From contig JBPYFK010000075.1 in the NCBI GenBank assembly GCA_051984675.1, forward strand, positions 1-5,317: a DNA stretch of 5,317 nt. Reading direction: 5' to 3'. This document shows, one piece after another, positions 1 to 5,141 of the stretch. The DNA is from JBPYFK01 sp051984675 (GTDB lineage Bacteria; Actinomycetota; Actinomycetes; Mycobacteriales; Pseudonocardiaceae). Each line of letters opens with the position of its first letter. The stretch's first letter is position 1. The notes beneath the pieces were generated by a model. The model was not told where the DNA came from and did not search any database. It saw only the letters and a program-made list of their open reading frames with translations. The position numbers were made by a program, and so were the translations under genes.

Positions 1-209
1 CGCATGCACGCCGAGATCGAACGCCTGAGCAACCGCATCGCCGCCCACCTCGACCTCGCCGAACCCGACGGACAGTTGCGCCCGGAGCAGGTCGACGACC
101 TGCTGGCCTGCCTCTACGGCCTGCACAAGTGCTCCGGCTGCACTTCATCCAGGAAGAGGAGAACTACTTCGCCCTCGCCGACCACCCGGCGACCGAGCGA
201 GCCGACTAG
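1..209 (+). pseudogene. Hemerythrin (HHE) domain protein, 3' part, apparently frameshifted
   Basis: This is the C-terminal part of a hemerythrin-like oxygen- or metal-binding protein; its 5' end lies outside the window. From position 1 the frame reads RMHAEIERLSNRI, a helix with the usual His/Glu pattern, and continues to LYGLHK at 111-129. From 129 the family sequence resumes one frame over as VLRLHFIQEEENYF and ends at the TAG at 207-209. Together the two halves give the last helix expected for the HHE fold (H...LHFxxEE), whose His and Glu residues ligate the di-iron centre. Both segments have G/C at nearly every third position in their own frame, which supports a lost base around 127-129 (CACAAGTG where CACAAGGTG would restore the frame). 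Whether this is a true mutation or a sequencing error cannot be told from here. Left uncorrected, the shift reads through into the downstream reductase. The family call is by motif only. Confidence 0.7.
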
Positions 210-300
210 GACCGCTTCCCGCGTGCCGGACCAGGCGCTCACAGCAACAAAGCTGCTGGTTCCAAGGTTCCTCTCAGAGACCTTCTCGACACTTGAAGTT

Positions 301-1659
301 GTGCTTGCCCAACAGGTAGTCAGGACGTCCAGCGCGCGGTGGTGGCTTTGCGGTCTGCTGGCACTGAACGTCGCGTGGGCGACGGACTTGTTCATCCTCG
401 GTGGCGGGGTGGGCAACTTCAGCGCCCCTGGGAGCCTGCTCACCGCGCTCGGCCGGCTGGCCGGCCTGTACGGGGCGGTTGCCCTGGTTCTCCAACTGGT
501 GTTGATCGCCCGGATACCGTGGCTGGAACGGCGGCTGGGGATGGACCGCCTCACGCTGTGGCACCGGTGGACGGGCTTCTGGGTTCTGTGGCTCTTGCTC
601 GTGCACCTGGTGTTCATCACGCTCGGCTACGCCGCCCAGGGCAACAGTTCGCCGGTGGCCGAATTCGGCGACCTGCTGTTCAACACACAAGATGTGTTGA
701 AGGCCACAGTCGGGCTGGCGATCCTTGTGGTGGTCGCGGTGACGTCGGCTAAAGCAGCGCGCCGCAGGATGCATTACGAAACGTGGCATTTCGTTCATCT
801 CTACGCGTATCTCGCGGTCGTTCTGGGGTTCTTGCACCAGGTGACTGTTGGGCGTGATTTCGTCGACTCGCGCATCGGCACGTTGTACTGGTGGTTGCTG
901 TACGGAACCGCTCTTGCTGCCGTGCTGGTGTTCCGGTTCCTCATTCCCGCGTGGAGGAGCTTGCGGCACAGGCTGCACGTTGTCGCCGTGGTGCCAGAGA
1001 GTCCCGAGGTGGTGTCGGTCTACGTCAGTGGCCGGCAGCTGGAGCGGCTACCAGCCCGCGCGGGGCAGTTCTTCCTGTGGCGCTTCCTCACCCGGCGGTA
1101 CTGGCACGAAGCGCACCCGTACTCGTTGTCGGCGATGCCGGATGGGCAGACGCTGCGGATCACGGTCAAGGCGCTTGGCGACGGCAGCGCGGCGTTGCGC
1201 GGCATCCGCCCCGGCACTCGCGTGCTTGCGGAGGGCCCGTACGGCGCGTTCACCGCCGAGAGGCGCAGCCGGCCCGGCGTGCTGCTGATCGGTGGCGGCG
1301 TCGGAGTGACCCCGGTTCGCGCGCTCTTCGAAGAGCTGGCCCGGACCGGTACGAGGGACGTCGTCGTCGTGTACCGGGTGAACACGCCCGAGGAAGCCGT
1401 GCTCGCTGGGGAACTGCGGCAACTGGCGGATGCAAGCGGCGCCCGGCTTCACGTCGTGACCGGTCCCCCCACCGGCACCGGCCCGTTCGGCCCGATCATG
1501 GGCCCACGCCACCTCAAGGACATGGTGCCGGACGTGCTCGATCGTGACGTTTTCCTCTGTGGTCCACCGCGAATGACCAAGGCGGTCATGCACACGTTGC
1601 GGCGCCTCGGGGTTCCTGCCGCCCAATGCCATACCGAACGCTTCGCCTTCGCGGCCTGA
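301..1659 (+). CDS. Ferric-reductase-like transmembrane protein with FAD/NAD(P)H oxidoreductase domain
   Basis: Probably a membrane flavocytochrome that takes electrons from cytoplasmic NAD(P)H via FAD and passes them across the membrane through heme. Numbered from GTG 301 (452 residues): about six hydrophobic segments (near 15-37, 49-71, 91-109, 135-149, 163-180 and 194-213) form the ferric-reductase-like half. His88 and His102, and His166 and His179, are spaced 13-14 apart as in bis-His heme proteins. The cytoplasmic half has an FAD-binding motif HPYSLS (272-277), EGPYG (311-315), a nucleotide-binding loop GGGVGVTP (331-338), LCGPPRMT (419-426) and the typical ERF-type C-terminus. The start is uncertain. 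GTG 301 gives a short N-terminus like other members but has no convincing ribosome site; GTG 223 (478 residues) has AGGA 11 bases upstream, but codon use between 223 and 330 looks non-coding. The open frame continues back to position 4 only because of the hemerythrin frameshift. It is first of a three-gene set with the flavoprotein and ApbE genes. The substrate is unknown; iron reduction is only one possibility. Confidence 0.87.
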   Translation: MLAQQVVRTSSARWWLCGLLALNVAWATDLFILGGGVGNFSAPGSLLTALGRLAGLYGAVALVLQLVLIARIPWLERRLGMDRLTLWHRWTGFWVLWLLLVHLVFITLGYAAQGNSSPVAEFGDLLFNTQDVLKATVGLAILVVVAVTSAKAARRRMHYETWHFVHLYAYLAVVLGFLHQVTVGRDFVDSRIGTLYWWLLYGTALAAVLVFRFLIPAWRSLRHRLHVVAVVPESPEVVSVYVSGRQLERLPARAGQFFLWRFLTRRYWHEAHPYSLSAMPDGQTLRITVKALGDGSAALRGIRPGTRVLAEGPYGAFTAERRSRPGVLLIGGGVGVTPVRALFEELARTGTRDVVVVYRVNTPEEAVLAGELRQLADASGARLHVVTGPPTGTGPFGPIMGPRHLKDMVPDVLDRDVFLCGPPRMTKAVMHTLRRLGVPAAQCHTERFAFAA

Positions 1660-1675
1660 GAGAGGAGCCCTTCGG

Positions 1676-2119
1676 ATGCGACGAGTCATAGCCGCCATCG
1701 CTCTCACCATCGCGGGCCTGATCCCGGTGTGGCGGTACCACCCCGGTTCCGCCACGCAGGCCAGCGGGGGAGTCCACGTCGCCGCGCCGGCGCAGTCGAA
1801 CTCCTCGACCACCACCACGCCGCCCGTAACAAGCTCGGGTTCCGACGGTCAGAAAACCGTCGACGGCCCGGTCGTGCAGACCGAGTTCGGTCCGTACCAG
1901 GTGCAAGCGACCCTGTCCGGTAGCAAGATCGTGGATGTCCAGCTGATCACCGAGCCCGGCGACCGGCACAGCCAACGCATCGCCGCCGAGGCCGAGCCCA
2001 CCTTGAAGCAGGAGGCGTTACAGGCGCAGAGCGCTCACATCGACACGGTCTCGGGCGCCACGGCCACCAGCGAGGCGTATGAGCAGTCGCTGCAGGCCGC
2101 TCTCGACGGGGCGAGGTGA
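1676..2119 (+). CDS. FMN-binding domain protein, membrane-anchored, covalently flavinylated
   Basis: A 147-residue extracytoplasmic electron carrier. Residues about 4-19 form a hydrophobic signal or anchor segment after MRR. There is no lipobox cysteine, so it is either secreted or held by an uncleaved anchor. Residues 26-60 are a Ser/Thr/Pro/Gly-rich linker, and 61-147 form a compact FMN_bind domain. The motif DTVSGATATS (123-132) matches the D-x-x-S-G-A-T signature recognised by ApbE; by analogy with NqrC and RnfG proteins, FMN would be joined through a phosphoester to Thr129. The ATG is preceded by AGGAG at 1663-1667, eight bases upstream, and lies 16 bases after the reductase stop, so the genes are probably co-transcribed. 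The stop overlaps the start region of the apbE gene. The likely role is to accept electrons from the heme protein on the outer face of the membrane. The final acceptor is not evident. Confidence 0.88.
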   Translation: MRRVIAAIALTIAGLIPVWRYHPGSATQASGGVHVAAPAQSNSSTTTTPPVTSSGSDGQKTVDGPVVQTEFGPYQVQATLSGSKIVDVQLITEPGDRHSQRIAAEAEPTLKQEALQAQSAHIDTVSGATATSEAYEQSLQAALDGAR

Positions 2120-2121
2120 GC

Positions 2122-2940
2122 ATGGTCAAGGTCATCGCGAACCGGCTCCGCCACGTCGAGCACGTCATGGGCTTGCCGATCTCGCTCGACGTACCGTACG
2201 CCTCGCCCGCGGTGGAGGTAGCCGCCCGCGAGGCGTTCGCGTGGTTGCACGAGGTGGATCGGCGATTCAGCCCCTTCCGCACCGACAGTGAGGTGTGCCA
2301 CCTGGACCGAGGCGAGATCCTACCGAGGCAACTCAGCCCGGAACTCGCCGAAATCCTGGCGCTGTGCGGGGAATACGAGCGGCGCAGTGGAGGGGCTTTC
2401 CAAGCGTGGCTGCCCGGGCACCACTTCGATCCTTGCGGCGTCGTCAAGGGGTGGGCCGTCGAGCGTGCCGGCCGGATGCTGCGTGATGCGGGCTCGTCCC
2501 GGTTCTGCCTCAATGCCGGTGGAGATGTGGTGGCCTTCTCCTCGTCTCGCCCGGGGCCCGGTGTCCGGCCCGACTCGGGTGCGGGTGCCTCGTGCGCCGC
2601 TGGCGGGCAGGGCGAGCCGTGGCGCGTGGGAATTCGCCATCCCGATCAACCGCATCGCGTGTGCGCGGTGATCAACGCTCGTGACTGCGCGGTCGCCACG
2701 TCCGGCACCTACGAGCGCGGTGCTCACATCGTCGACGGTCGTACCGGGGGTGCGGCCCGGGATCTGGTGAGCCTGACGGTGGTCGCGCCGGATCTGGTCA
2801 CCGCGGACGCCGTCTCCACCTCGGCGTTCGCGATGGGCCGAGACGGTATCCGGTGGGCGGCCGATCAACCGGAGTGCCTGGTGTTCGCCGTAGATGCCGA
2901 CCGCCGCGTCCACCGCAGCCCCGAACTCGACTTGGCGTGA
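2122..2940 (+). CDS. apbE: FAD:protein FMN transferase (ApbE family)
   Basis: Transfers FMN from FAD to a Ser/Thr in a target flavoprotein in a Mg-dependent reaction; the obvious target is the preceding FMN_bind protein. Numbered from ATG 2122 (272 residues), the family motifs occur in order: FSPFRTDSEV (49-58), DPCGVVKGWAV (103-113, with the conserved Lys109), NAGGDV (131-136), PWRVGIRHP (166-174), ATSGTYERG (192-200), HIVDGRTG (202-209) and TADAVSTSAFAMG (227-239), where Asp229 and Thr233 fit the metal site. No signal peptide or lipobox is visible, so it would act in the cytoplasm or need another route. ATG 2122 has GAGG at 2113-2116, five bases upstream; GTG 2116, which overlaps the previous stop as GTGA, is the alternative and adds two residues. 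Oddities: a Gly/Ser/Ala-rich stretch at about 140-164 between two core motifs, and Gly instead of the usual Pro in HIVDxRTG. Confidence 0.92.
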   Translation: MVKVIANRLRHVEHVMGLPISLDVPYASPAVEVAAREAFAWLHEVDRRFSPFRTDSEVCHLDRGEILPRQLSPELAEILALCGEYERRSGGAFQAWLPGHHFDPCGVVKGWAVERAGRMLRDAGSSRFCLNAGGDVVAFSSSRPGPGVRPDSGAGASCAAGGQGEPWRVGIRHPDQPHRVCAVINARDCAVATSGTYERGAHIVDGRTGGAARDLVSLTVVAPDLVTADAVSTSAFAMGRDGIRWAADQPECLVFAVDADRRVHRSPELDLA

Positions 2941-2949
2941 GCGTGCACT

Positions 2950-2966
2950 TCCGTCCCATCCGTCCC
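2950..2966. repeat. Tandem direct repeat TCCGTCCC, 9-bp period
   Basis: TCCGTCCC occurs at 2950-2957 and again at 2959-2966, one base apart, just after the apbE stop and about 140 bases before the response regulator. OmpR-type regulators often bind direct repeats with a period near 10-11 bp. This makes it a possible site, but the 9-bp spacing is not ideal and chance cannot be excluded. Confidence 0.3.
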
Positions 2967-2979
2967 TTGTGTGTCCATT

Positions 2980-2995
2980 GTGGGTGCGTGCCCAC
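2980..2995. promoter_or_regulatory. Short dyad GTGGG-N6-CCCAC
   Basis: GTGGG (2980-2984) and CCCAC (2991-2995) are inverted around a six-base spacer in the gap between apbE and the response regulator gene. It is not followed by a T-run, so it is a poor intrinsic terminator. A TAGATT hexamer directly downstream (2997-3002) could be a -10 element, which would put this dyad in the promoter, but no good -35 is present at 17-18 bases. Confidence 0.3.
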
Positions 2996-3010
2996 GTAGA
3001 TTGGAAGGCT

Positions 3011-3026
3011 CACCGTGGTCACGGTG
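3011..3026. promoter_or_regulatory. Candidate operator: inverted repeat CACCGTG-GT-CACGGTG
   Basis: CACCGTG (3011-3017) and CACGGTG (3020-3026) form a perfect 7-bp inverted repeat with a two-base spacer, 76 bases upstream of the response regulator ATG. Its length and symmetry suit a dimeric DNA-binding protein. It lies just after a possible -10 hexamer (TAGATT, 2997-3002), where a bound protein would block or modulate transcription. The binder is unknown; OmpR-type regulators more often use direct repeats, so a different regulator is possible. Confidence 0.4.
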
Positions 3027-3043
3027 GAAGAATCATCAGGTAG

Positions 3044-3056
3044 GCGGCGAAGCCGC
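3044..3056 (+). promoter_or_regulatory. Small leader hairpin GCGGC-GAA-GCCGC
   Basis: GCGGC (3044-3048) and GCCGC (3052-3056) can pair around a GAA triloop. If transcription starts near 3000-3010, this hairpin falls in the 5' leader of the response regulator mRNA, 46 bases before the ATG. There is no T-run, so termination is unlikely. In DNA this rich in G and C, such a stem can arise by chance. Confidence 0.25.
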
Positions 3057-3102
3057 ATCCGTCACGTGTCCAAGCCGACCCCTGATTGATGGAGAAGGGC
3101 GC

Positions 3103-3801
3103 ATGGGCAGAGACGCCATGGAGGGAACCGACGATGCGGGTCCACGCTTGCTGCTCGTGGAGGACGATCCACAACTGTCCGGGATGCTGACGACGTTGCT
3201 TTCCGACGAGGGCTACGCGGTGGACGCGGCACTCGACGGCCAGCGCGGGCTGCATTTCGGGCTGACGCGTTCCTACGACGTGATCGTGCTCGACCGCGGT
3301 CTGCCCGCCGTCGAGGGACTCGACCTGCTCACCCGCCTTCGGGGCAAGGGCGTTGTCACGCCGACGCTGGTGCTGTCCGCGCTGGCCAACCCCGCGGATC
3401 GGGTCGTCGGGCTCGACGCGGGAGCCGAGGACTACCTGCCCAAGCCGTTCGACATCGACGAGCTGCTGGCCCGGCTGCGGGCGCTGCGCCGGCGCCACGT
3501 TGATGTGGCGCGGTCCGTCCCGGTGCCGGGCGGGCAGCTCGATCTGGACACCCGCCTGGTGGCGATCGACACCGAGCCGACGCCGGTACGCCTCTCGGAA
3601 CGGGAGTGCGCACTGCTGGCGGTCCTGGCATCCCGGCCGTCGCGGGTGTTTGCCCGAGCGGATCTGCTGGAGCTCGTCTTTGACAGCGCGGCAAGCGAAG
3701 TGGTCGTCGACACGTATGTGCACTACCTGCGTCGCAAGCTTGGCAAGCACGTCGTGGAAACCGTACGGGGTCGCGGCTACCAGTTGGGACGCGTCCCGTG
3801 A
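3103..3801 (+). CDS. OmpR/PhoB-family response regulator
   Basis: A cytoplasmic transcription factor of 232 residues, the usual length for the family. The receiver domain spans about 15-128: acidic cluster Glu20/Asp21/Asp22 in LLLVEDDP, phospho-acceptor Asp64 in YDVIVLDRGLP, switch residues Ser92 and Tyr111, and conserved Lys114 in LPKPFD. The winged-helix DNA-binding domain spans about 135-232, with a recognition helix around VVVDTYVHYLRRKLG and the terminal wing VRGRGYQLG. The frame is open further upstream to 2971, but ATG 3103 is chosen because GGAG at 3091-3094 lies eight bases before it and the receiver domain begins directly after it. ATG 3118 is an in-frame alternative. The stop overlaps the start of the kinase gene, so the two are translated as a pair. 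Likely targets are its own promoter and the redox genes upstream, inferred from position. Confidence 0.93.
   Translation: MGRDAMEGTDDAGPRLLLVEDDPQLSGMLTTLLSDEGYAVDAALDGQRGLHFGLTRSYDVIVLDRGLPAVEGLDLLTRLRGKGVVTPTLVLSALANPADRVVGLDAGAEDYLPKPFDIDELLARLRALRRRHVDVARSVPVPGGQLDLDTRLVAIDTEPTPVRLSERECALLAVLASRPSRVFARADLLELVFDSAASEVVVDTYVHYLRRKLGKHVVETVRGRGYQLGRVP
3786..3797. promoter_or_regulatory. Perfect 12-bp palindrome at the regulator-kinase junction
   Basis: GGGACGCGTCCC is fully self-complementary and ends at the base before the kinase GTG at 3798. In RNA it can form a GGGA/UCCC stem with a CGCG loop. GGGA (3786-3789), eight bases before the GTG, is also the only Shine-Dalgarno-like sequence for the kinase. 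The stem would hide it unless ribosomes translating the regulator open the structure. Translational coupling is an inference; the sequence also encodes the regulator's C-terminal residues. Confidence 0.35.
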
Positions 3802-5033
3802 CCGCGCGACCCGACAGTGCCGACGAGGCGATGATTCGGCGGGCGGCACTGCGGATCGGCCTGCAGACCGCGGCTGCCGTGGCTACCACGGTTGTCGTGC
3901 TGACGAGCATCGCCGTGCTCGCTCTGGTGTATACGCAGCACCGGTCCGAAGACGAGCAATTGGCGACTGTGCTCGCCAGAGCTGACGACGTCAATGACCC
4001 ACCCAAAGGTATGTGGCTGGTGATGCAAGGCGGTTCCGGCGAGCAGCACGTGACGTCTCGCATTCCCGCCGGCCTCCCCGAACGGGAGATGCTGCAGCGC
4101 ACCGCGCAGGACCATCTGACCCGGTCGCAAGACATCTCGATCGCGGGCCGGGAATACGCGGTGCGCACGGAGTGGCGGACGAACGACAGCGTCGTGCAGG
4201 CCGTGCTGAGCCTGCACGATCCGCAGATCCAGCGGGATCGTCTGATCTACGCACTCCTCTTGTCTGGGGTGGTCGGACTCGTCGTCGCTGCCGCCGCCGG
4301 CGTGTGGATGGGGCGCCGAGCGGTCGCGCCCCTGGCGCAGGCCCTTGCGCTGCAACGGCGTTTCGTCGCCGACGCGAGTCACGAGCTGCGCACGCCTCTG
4401 ACCCTGTTGAGCACCCGGGCCCAGATGCTGCGGCGCAAGCTGGCCCGGTCCGGCGATCCGGCCGCCGCGGAGGCCGATGTGGACGGTCTGGTGTCGGACG
4501 CGAACCGGCTGACCTCGATCCTGGAGGATCTGCTGCTGGCAGCGGACCCCCGTGAGACCCCACAGACACGGCCGATCGTGCTCGGTGACCTGGTCAGACA
4601 AGAAGTGGACGCCGTCCAACCGAGGGCGGAAGAGCAACAGGTCACCGTGCATGCCGACCTGGGCGAGGGCCCGTTCGTCGTGAGCGGGTTCGAAGCAGCG
4701 CTGCGTCGGGCACTGAACGCCTTGCTGGACAACGGGATTCGGCATGCACGCAGCCAGGTTCGGATCTCGCTGCTAGCTCAGGGCACGCGGGTCGCGCTGG
4801 ACGTGACCGACGACGGCGCCGGTATCGACCCGCTAATGATGTCGAAGATCTTCGATCGTTTCGCGTCCGGTTCCCGGCTCACCACCGACTCCAGTCCGCG
4901 CCGCTACGGCCTCGGCCTCGCCTTGGTCAGCGAGATCGCGCACCGGCACGGAGGCTCGGTGTCCGCGCACAACGGGGACAATGGCGGCGCCACACTACGA
5001 CTCCTCCTACCGCGCGTATCGGTCGACAGTTGA
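3798..5033 (+). CDS. Sensor histidine kinase, two-transmembrane, HAMP-less
   Basis: A 411-residue membrane kinase, partner of the preceding regulator. Layout: TM1 about 21-46; an extracytoplasmic sensor region about 47-148 with no recognised domain and no cysteine; TM2 about 149-171; then only about 24 residues before the phospho-accepting His195 in the H-box FVADASHELRTPL (189-201), too short for a HAMP domain. The catalytic domain has the N-box ALLDNGIRHA (308-317, Asn312), G1 box DDGAGID (338-344), F-box FDRF (352-355) and G2 box RYGLGLAL (369-376). The GTG start overlaps the regulator stop as GTGA. ATG 3831 is a possible later start, but its GAGG lies only two bases away. The signal sensed is unknown; the neighbouring redox genes suggest metal, oxygen or redox stress, which is inference. 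Confidence 0.93.
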   Translation: MTARPDSADEAMIRRAALRIGLQTAAAVATTVVVLTSIAVLALVYTQHRSEDEQLATVLARADDVNDPPKGMWLVMQGGSGEQHVTSRIPAGLPEREMLQRTAQDHLTRSQDISIAGREYAVRTEWRTNDSVVQAVLSLHDPQIQRDRLIYALLLSGVVGLVVAAAAGVWMGRRAVAPLAQALALQRRFVADASHELRTPLTLLSTRAQMLRRKLARSGDPAAAEADVDGLVSDANRLTSILEDLLLAADPRETPQTRPIVLGDLVRQEVDAVQPRAEEQQVTVHADLGEGPFVVSGFEAALRRALNALLDNGIRHARSQVRISLLAQGTRVALDVTDDGAGIDPLMMSKIFDRFASGSRLTTDSSPRRYGLGLALVSEIAHRHGGSVSAHNGDNGGATLRLLLPRVSVDS

Positions 5034-5039
5034 CGTCAA
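5030..5039. repeat. Palindrome TTGACGTCAA over the kinase stop codon
   Basis: A perfect 10-bp palindrome spans the TGA at 5031-5033. It has no adjacent T-run, so it is not a clear terminator. It could be a chance palindrome or a protein site at the convergent gene boundary. Confidence 0.2.
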
Positions 5040-5141
5040 GCGCCCGTTGGTGGTGTCGAGATCTCTCTGGCCACCCCGCGCCGCTGACCAGCATCAATGC
5101 CCTGGCTCATGGACAACTCCCCACCGGCGGCAAGTCCTGCG
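5034..5141. other. Convergent intergenic gap, no clear terminator
   Basis: This gap lies between the + strand kinase stop and the - strand reductase stop. A terminator is expected, but no GC stem followed by a T-run is visible. The best candidate is an imperfect structure with GGTGG (5049-5053) and CCACC (5071-5075) flanking the palindrome GAGATCTC (5058-5065). It is weak evidence for a bidirectional terminator. The gap also contains a 24-codon - strand ORF described separately. Confidence 0.35.
5036..5110 (-). CDS. Possible 24-residue small ORF, unknown function
   Basis: On the - strand an ATG at 5110-5108 opens 24 codons (beginning MSQGIDAGQRRG and ending STPPTGA) and stops at 5038-5036. 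GGGGAG occupies 5122-5117, six bases before the ATG, which is a good ribosome site. The ORF starts 31 bases after the aldo/keto reductase stop, so it could be the last gene of that transcript. It has no cysteine, no hydrophobic segment and no family I recognise. In high-GC DNA such short ORFs are common by chance. Confidence 0.2.
   Translation of the reverse strand: MSQGIDAGQRRGVAREISTPPTGA

Noticed and set aside
130..141. CxxC-like motif (Cys-Ser-Gly-Cys) in the long frame from position 4
   Set aside because: It lies after the frameshift in the wrong frame; the correct frame there encodes the hemerythrin helix VLRLHFIQEEENYF.
264..284. Resemblance of AAGGTT...GACCTT to a DtxR/IdeR iron box
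   Set aside because: The half-sites are about four bases too far apart and the centre does not match the AGGTTAG-C-CTAACCT core, so an iron-regulator site is not supported.
1048..1818. 256-codon open frame on the - strand
   Set aside because: It overlaps the well-supported reductase and flavoprotein genes on the other strand and shows no recognisable domain.
2971..3102. Upstream in-frame extension of the response regulator to GTG 2971
   Set aside because: The extra 44 residues precede the receiver domain without family support, and ATG 3103 has a clear ribosome site; the stretch also holds the dyads expected of a promoter.
3777..4745. 322-codon open frame on the - strand
   Set aside because: It is antisense to the kinase gene, is rich in Arg/Gln/His/Gly with no family motif, and is a typical high-GC shadow.
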